Below the pieces are notes generated by a model. That model was not told the DNA's origin. It was given only the letters and a program-made list of their open reading frames with translations, and did no database searches. Position numbers and translations under genes: made by a program. This document shows positions 5,037-8,644 of a stretch of DNA of 8,644 nt, piece after piece. The DNA lies in NCBI GenBank assembly GCA_934090595.1, contig CAKOJO010000047.1:1-8644 (forward strand), written 5' to 3'. Source of the DNA: an uncultured Bacilli bacterium. Its GTDB lineage: Bacteria; Bacillota_I; Bacilli_A; RF39; UBA660. The number at the start of each line of letters is the position of its first letter. The stretch's first letter is position 1.

Positions 5037-8000
5037 GTGAAAGTAATTCATAATAGAAAAGGCTTCACTTTAACAGAATTAATTGCTGTTATAGTTATTT
5101 TAGCTATATTAGTTTCAATATCAACTGTGACTTTTATTTCAGTTCGTAAAAATGTTCTGAAGAAGCAATATGATGAATTAGTTATGTATTTGGAAACTAA
5201 AGCTGAAGAATATGCTAATGATACAAGTATTATTGTTATTAGTGTTGGAGATTTAATAAAAGAAGGTTATGTTACTCCGGATGATGGAAGTGATATTTAT
5301 AATCCTTTAAATAGAGAAAGTATGAATTGTTATATAATCAGATCTACTTATGAAGATGGGGAATATATAGCAAAATTATCAGAGAAATTAGGAATTGAAG
5401 ATGGAAAATGTAAGGATTATGTAAAAACAAAGGATATTGAAATTTGTAGATATGATGGCAAAGATTGTTATTCGATTGGTGAAGATGAATGGTTTAAAGA
5501 AGATATAACTTTGGGGGTAAAATATAGAAATTCACTTTTAATTGGTGATGATGTAATATATAATTGGTCAAGTACGAATGGTTTTACAAGTGATGAAGCT
5601 ATGATTAAGACATCTACTGAACTTGTTAGTCAAAATACATATAAATGTGAGATTATTGTTGATGAAATTAATGGTGATGCTAGTAGTGTTGTAAGAATTG
5701 ATAAACAGCCACCTAAAATTATAAGTGTAACTTTTGATACTGAATGGAATACTTCGAAAGATGTTATTATTGAAGCAACTGATATGGGAGGTTCTGGTAT
5801 TAAAGGCTATGGTTTTGATAATAACACTTGTGAAGAGTTTCAAAATGAAAATAAATTTTTAGTAACTATTAGTGGAACTTATAATTATTGTGTTGTTGAT
5901 AAAGCTGGTAATGTTACGACGGATATTATTAAAGTAGATAAAATTAATGCTAAACCTACGAAGCCAATTATTACTGCTGATGATGGAGTACTTAGTGGTG
6001 AATGGCATACTAAAGCTTTTGTTTTAAGTTTCTATAGTAATGTTGGGGAAGATATGGGAGCACCTATATATTATTATGGTACTAGTGAAGATGAACTTAA
6101 TAATACTGGAGATACTGTAAATGTTAGTGAGAATAGTTCTGGTGTAACATATTATGTTAAGGCTTGTAATAGTGTTGGTATGTGTAGTGATATTAGCAAT
6201 TATCTGGTTAAAATTGATGGTAAACCTAAAGCTCCGACGATTACTGCAAATGATGGAATACTTAGTGATGATTGGCATACTAAAAATTTTGTTTTAACTA
6301 TTGGTGGTTCAAGTGCTTTAAGTGGTATTAAGTATTATTATGGATTAAGTAGTGATAGTTTAGATACTGTTGGTACAAAAATAAATGTTAGTGAAGAAAC
6401 TAATGGAACAACATATTATGCTAAGGCTTGTAATGGCTTAGGTGTTTGTAGTGATGTTTCAAGTTATATTGCTAAACTTAATAAATCAATTTATATTGAT
6501 CCACCAATTATAACTGCAAGTGATGGAATAACAAGTGGTAATTGGCATCATAAAGATTTTACATTAACTTTTAGTGGTTCAAGTGCTCCGGGTGGCGTAA
6601 CATATTATTATGGAATAAGAACAAATTCTTTGCGTTATCGTGGAACAAGTACCCATGTTAGTGAAGAAACTGATGGAACAACGTATTATGTTAGAGCATG
6701 TAATAATTCTGGCTTTTGTAGTAGTGCTAGTACTTATTTGGTAAAACTTGATAAAAATGATAAGATTAATGCTCCGACGATTACTGCAAGTGATAAAATT
6801 ACAAGTGATAATTGGCATAATTCTAATTTTACATTAACTTTTAGTGGTTCTAAAAGTACAAGTGGAGTTACTTATTATTATGGAACTAGAGAAAATTCAA
6901 TTAATACTAAAGGGGAAAGTGTAAAAATTGTTGATGAAACTAGTGGAACAACATATTATGTAAAGGCATGTAACGGTTTTAATACATGTAGTTCAGTTTC
7001 TAGATATATTGTTAAACTTGATAAAGTAGCTCCTTCTGCACCAACGGTTGTAATGAAGAAAGGAAGTTATTCTGGTAATACTTATAATAGTGATACATGG
7101 ACTAATGAAAATGTATATATTATTTTAAGTTATAATAAAAGTGATGTAAGTGGAATAGCTAAGTATCAATATTCAAATGATAATTATAGATGGAATGATG
7201 TATCTAATGATAGAATGTATGTTACAACTAGTGGAACTACCAATATTTATTTTAGAGCGATTGATAATGCTGGTAATATTGGGACAACATCTAGTAAATA
7301 CATTATTAAAATAGATAAGGATTCTCCGGTAGCACCTACAGTTAAGCTAACTTATACTACTAAATATGGTGGTAGTCAATCTTATAAAGAAGGTACTTGG
7401 GTTAATACAAATATAAAAGCTGAACTTAGTTATTCTAAAAAAGATACTAGTGGAATAGCTAAATATCAATATTCTTATACTAATACTTCTAGTTCATGGT
7501 TGGATGTTACTGGTACTACTTTTATTAATAAAAATGAGGGAAGAAATAATGTATATTTTAGGGCAGTTGATAATGCTGGTAATGTAGGTGCTGTATCAAC
7601 TGGCTATAAATTATATTATGATAAAACTGCTCCAGGAAAGATATATATTGTGCAAATAAAAAAAGGAAGTAAGTATGGTAGTAATTATAGTGTTGGTAGT
7701 TGGACTCCAGAAACACTATATATAATTCCATCTAATACTGGTTATGACGAAAGTGGTATAGCGGGTTTTGAGTTTTCATTAGATAAAACTATTTGGTCAT
7801 CTCCATCTGAGTTTTATACCATTAATAAACCTGGTCAATTTACTGTTTATATTAGAACTGTTGATAATGCTGGTAATGTTGGTCCTGTTTATACCCTTAA
7901 TAATTTGTATATTAGTAAATATTTGGCTAATTATGGTCTTGGACTTTATGTAAAGTATCAAAATGAATTGTGGAGAATAGTTTCTAAGTCCGGTAGTGGT

Positions 8001-8432
8001 TCTTCTGGTAGAGTTACTTTGGTTGGTGCTAGTTGTTATGGTAGTGTGACAATAAATGCTGGAGTTTCTTCTTCAGTATCTAATGTTAATTCTAAGCTTA
8101 CAGCTCTTGCAAATAAATACAGATATTATGGGGAAGTAAATAGTGCAAAGCCAATTAATGAAAATGATATAAGTACTTATAGTAGATATGGTGGTACGGT
8201 TAGTTGTGATTATTTTGCTTATCCAGGTAGTGTTTATACTTCTTATGCTGTTTTTGTTCCACGAAATTCAAATTCAAAAGTTACTTATACTGCGGATTAT
8301 GTTAAAAATAGACTTAAACAAAATAAAAGTGGGGGTACAAGAGTTGTACTTGAACTTAAATCTGGTGTTTATGTAACAACTACTAATGATGGGGGAAGTT
8401 CATATAAGCCATTAACTATAGGTTATAGATAA
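5037..8432 (+). CDS. Giant pilin-like surface protein with seven Ig-like modules and a WRIV-type C-terminal domain
   Basis: This gene encodes 1131 residues from GTG 5037. Leader MKVIHNRKG (1-9) precedes the predicted prepilin cleavage site, then FTLTELIAVIVILAIL with Glu at mature position 5. The first ~220 residues match the 667-residue paralogue almost without gaps; cysteines 98, 125, 137 and 144 have identical numbers in both. A linking module (about 230-305) is followed by four YYYG modules of 90, 90, 90 and 89 residues (starts 309, 399, 489 and 579). Each contains a WH pair, YYYG and a C-x5-C pair. Three longer modules (about 668-958) carry SGIA and a DNAGN strand. The final domain (about 959-1131) has LYVKYQNELWRIVSK and RVVLELKSGVYVT, resembling the WRIV...RPV-L-S domain seen at the ends of gut Firmicute surface proteins, possibly DUF6273-like. 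There is no sortase signal. Role inferred: pilus-displayed adhesin. It is a single-gene transcript. Confidence 0.9.
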   Translation: MKVIHNRKGFTLTELIAVIVILAILVSISTVTFISVRKNVLKKQYDELVMYLETKAEEYANDTSIIVISVGDLIKEGYVTPDDGSDIYNPLNRESMNCYIIRSTYEDGEYIAKLSEKLGIEDGKCKDYVKTKDIEICRYDGKDCYSIGEDEWFKEDITLGVKYRNSLLIGDDVIYNWSSTNGFTSDEAMIKTSTELVSQNTYKCEIIVDEINGDASSVVRIDKQPPKIISVTFDTEWNTSKDVIIEATDMGGSGIKGYGFDNNTCEEFQNENKFLVTISGTYNYCVVDKAGNVTTDIIKVDKINAKPTKPIITADDGVLSGEWHTKAFVLSFYSNVGEDMGAPIYYYGTSEDELNNTGDTVNVSENSSGVTYYVKACNSVGMCSDISNYLVKIDGKPKAPTITANDGILSDDWHTKNFVLTIGGSSALSGIKYYYGLSSDSLDTVGTKINVSEETNGTTYYAKACNGLGVCSDVSSYIAKLNKSIYIDPPIITASDGITSGNWHHKDFTLTFSGSSAPGGVTYYYGIRTNSLRYRGTSTHVSEETDGTTYYVRACNNSGFCSSASTYLVKLDKNDKINAPTITASDKITSDNWHNSNFTLTFSGSKSTSGVTYYYGTRENSINTKGESVKIVDETSGTTYYVKACNGFNTCSSVSRYIVKLDKVAPSAPTVVMKKGSYSGNTYNSDTWTNENVYIILSYNKSDVSGIAKYQYSNDNYRWNDVSNDRMYVTTSGTTNIYFRAIDNAGNIGTTSSKYIIKIDKDSPVAPTVKLTYTTKYGGSQSYKEGTWVNTNIKAELSYSKKDTSGIAKYQYSYTNTSSSWLDVTGTTFINKNEGRNNVYFRAVDNAGNVGAVSTGYKLYYDKTAPGKIYIVQIKKGSKYGSNYSVGSWTPETLYIIPSNTGYDESGIAGFEFSLDKTIWSSPSEFYTINKPGQFTVYIRTVDNAGNVGPVYTLNNLYISKYLANYGLGLYVKYQNELWRIVSKSGSGSSGRVTLVGASCYGSVTINAGVSSSVSNVNSKLTALANKYRYYGEVNSAKPINENDISTYSRYGGTVSCDYFAYPGSVYTSYAVFVPRNSNSKVTYTADYVKNRLKQNKSGGTRVVLELKSGVYVTTTNDGGSSYKPLTIGYR
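5961..7037 (+). repeat. Four tandem Ig-like coding repeats, period 270, 270, 270, 267 bases
   Basis: Units start at 5961, 6231, 6501 and 6771 and the array ends at 7037. The protein consensus is a P-x-ITA-x-D start, S-x-x-WH, F-x-L-x-(F/I), YYYG, a V-x-E-x(2-3)-G-x-(T)YY strand, then (K/R)ACN-x4-C and Y-x-(V/A)K. Several DNA stretches are almost unchanged between units, for example GCTCCGACGATTACTGCAA at 6231 and 6771. The units therefore arose by duplication. One related unit sits in the other pilin-like gene from 2342. Confidence 0.9.
7038..7910 (+). repeat. Three longer Ig-like coding repeats of a second type
   Basis: Units start near 7038, 7332 and 7632. Each has a long variable first loop (KKGSYSG, TTKYGGS, KKGSKYG), then TW or SW, SGIA followed by an aromatic-rich strand, and a terminal (F/I)R-x-(V/I)DNAGN strand. 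SGIAKYQYS is encoded by nearly the same DNA at 7149-7174 and 7449-7474. These units lack the C-x5-C pair of the preceding array. Confidence 0.85.
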
Positions 8433-8443
8433 AATAATTAAAT

Positions 8444-8480
8444 AAGACTGCTGAATGAATTTGTATCTCAGTGGTCTTTT
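8444..8480 (+). terminator. Rho-independent terminator after the giant pilin-like gene
   Basis: AAGACTGCTGA (8444-8454) pairs with TCAGTGGTCTT (8468-8478) as an 11-bp stem with two adjacent G-U pairs and a 13-base loop, followed by T4, AA and T5. It lies just beyond the stop codon at 8430-8432. Confidence 0.8.
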
Positions 8481-8516
8481 AATTTTTATTAGGCTGTGAT
8501 GTCAAATTTTAATTTT

Positions 8517-8552
8517 GCGTTAACATGACGCTTTTTTTTTTTTTTTTTTTTT
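8517..8552 (+). other. Small GC hairpin followed by 21 T (terminator-like or slippage-prone tract)
   Basis: GCGTT (8517-8521) and GACGC (8527-8531) can form a five-bp stem (one G-U) with a five-base loop. An uninterrupted run of 21 T follows at 8532-8552. It could be a second terminator in the + direction, but the stem is short and another terminator lies only 40 bases upstream. Confidence 0.45.
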
Positions 8553-8581
8553 AGTTTAAAATAAGTGTATAGTAGGTTGAA

Positions 8582-8636
8582 TACTATGTGTGATATTGTG
8601 ATAAATACAACTAACATAATATCATAGTAATACTAT
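8582..8636. other. AT-rich dyad symmetry in the region after the last gene
   Basis: TACTAT (8582-8587) plus GATATT (8592-8597) can pair with AATATCATAGTA (8618-8629), leaving a four-base bulge. ATAGTA-A-TACTAT (8624-8636) is also a perfect palindrome around one base. This may be an operator or leader hairpin of a gene beyond the window, or chance in AT-rich DNA. No gene is visible in 8433-8644 on either strand. Confidence 0.25.
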
Positions 8637-8644
8637 TTTGATAT

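Noticed and set aside
5568..6818. Minus-strand open frames opposite the giant pilin-like gene
   Set aside because: They repeat with the 270-base period of the + strand modules and read as Thr/Ile-rich mirror sequence. The + strand protein has clear domain structure.
5961..7037. CRISPR-like or mobile-element explanation for the 270-base periodicity
   Set aside because: The period is an exact multiple of three, the frame is open throughout, and conservation follows protein motifs. These are coding domain repeats.
8488..8632. Short minus-strand frame with a hydrophobic start and a Lys run encoded by the T21 tract
   Set aside because: It has no ribosome binding site, the Lys run is just the homopolymer read backwards, and stops in all minus-strand frames near the window edge exclude a gene entering from the right.

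Overview
The window looks like a piece of chromosome from a very AT-rich, low-GC Gram-positive-type bacterium. It has AGGAGG-type ribosome binding sites, U-tailed hairpin terminators and sigma-A-like promoters. TGA is a real stop (gene at 236-766) and Trp is TGG, so the standard bacterial code is in use rather than the Mycoplasma code. The pilin leaders, the long Ig-like surface proteins and the WRIV-type C-terminal domain remind me of uncultured gut Bacilli/Mollicutes-like lineages (RF39 and relatives). That placement is recognition from memory, not a search. All convincing genes are on the + strand.

Region 1 (1-1325) holds the 3' end of a phosphoglycerate mutase gene (gpmI). Two tandem paralogous genes of unknown function (236-766 and 787-1311) follow with tight spacing, probably in the same transcript. 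A terminator overlaps the last codons of the second.

Region 2 (1327-3912) is a two-gene unit with its own promoter. The first gene (1379-3382) encodes a 667-residue protein with a type IV prepilin N-terminus fused to Ig-like modules, an Asp-Pro repeat linker and a cysteine-rich C-terminus. The second (3394-3873) encodes a 159-residue membrane-anchored protein of unknown function. A strong terminator closes the unit.

Region 3 (3913-4941) is the remains of a third surface-protein gene. A good promoter leads directly into the interior of an Ig-like repeat protein with no start or signal peptide. A single-base deletion then separates the repeats from the hydrophilic stalk and membrane anchor.

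Region 4 (4985-8480) encodes a 1131-residue pilin-like protein (5037-8432). Its promoter, leader and first ~220 residues are clearly paralogous to the protein of region 2. It carries four Ig-like modules at an exact 270-base period, three longer Ig-like modules of a second type, and a terminal WRIV-type domain.

Region 5 (8481-8644) has no gene. It holds a small hairpin followed by 21 T and some AT-rich dyad symmetry.

Taken together, regions 2-4 look like a surface-adhesin locus. Two oversized pilin-like proteins would enter a type IV pilus (or pseudopilus) system through their N-terminal helices and display long, cysteine-containing Ig-like arms. The assembly machinery (prepilin peptidase, ATPase, platform protein) is not in this window.
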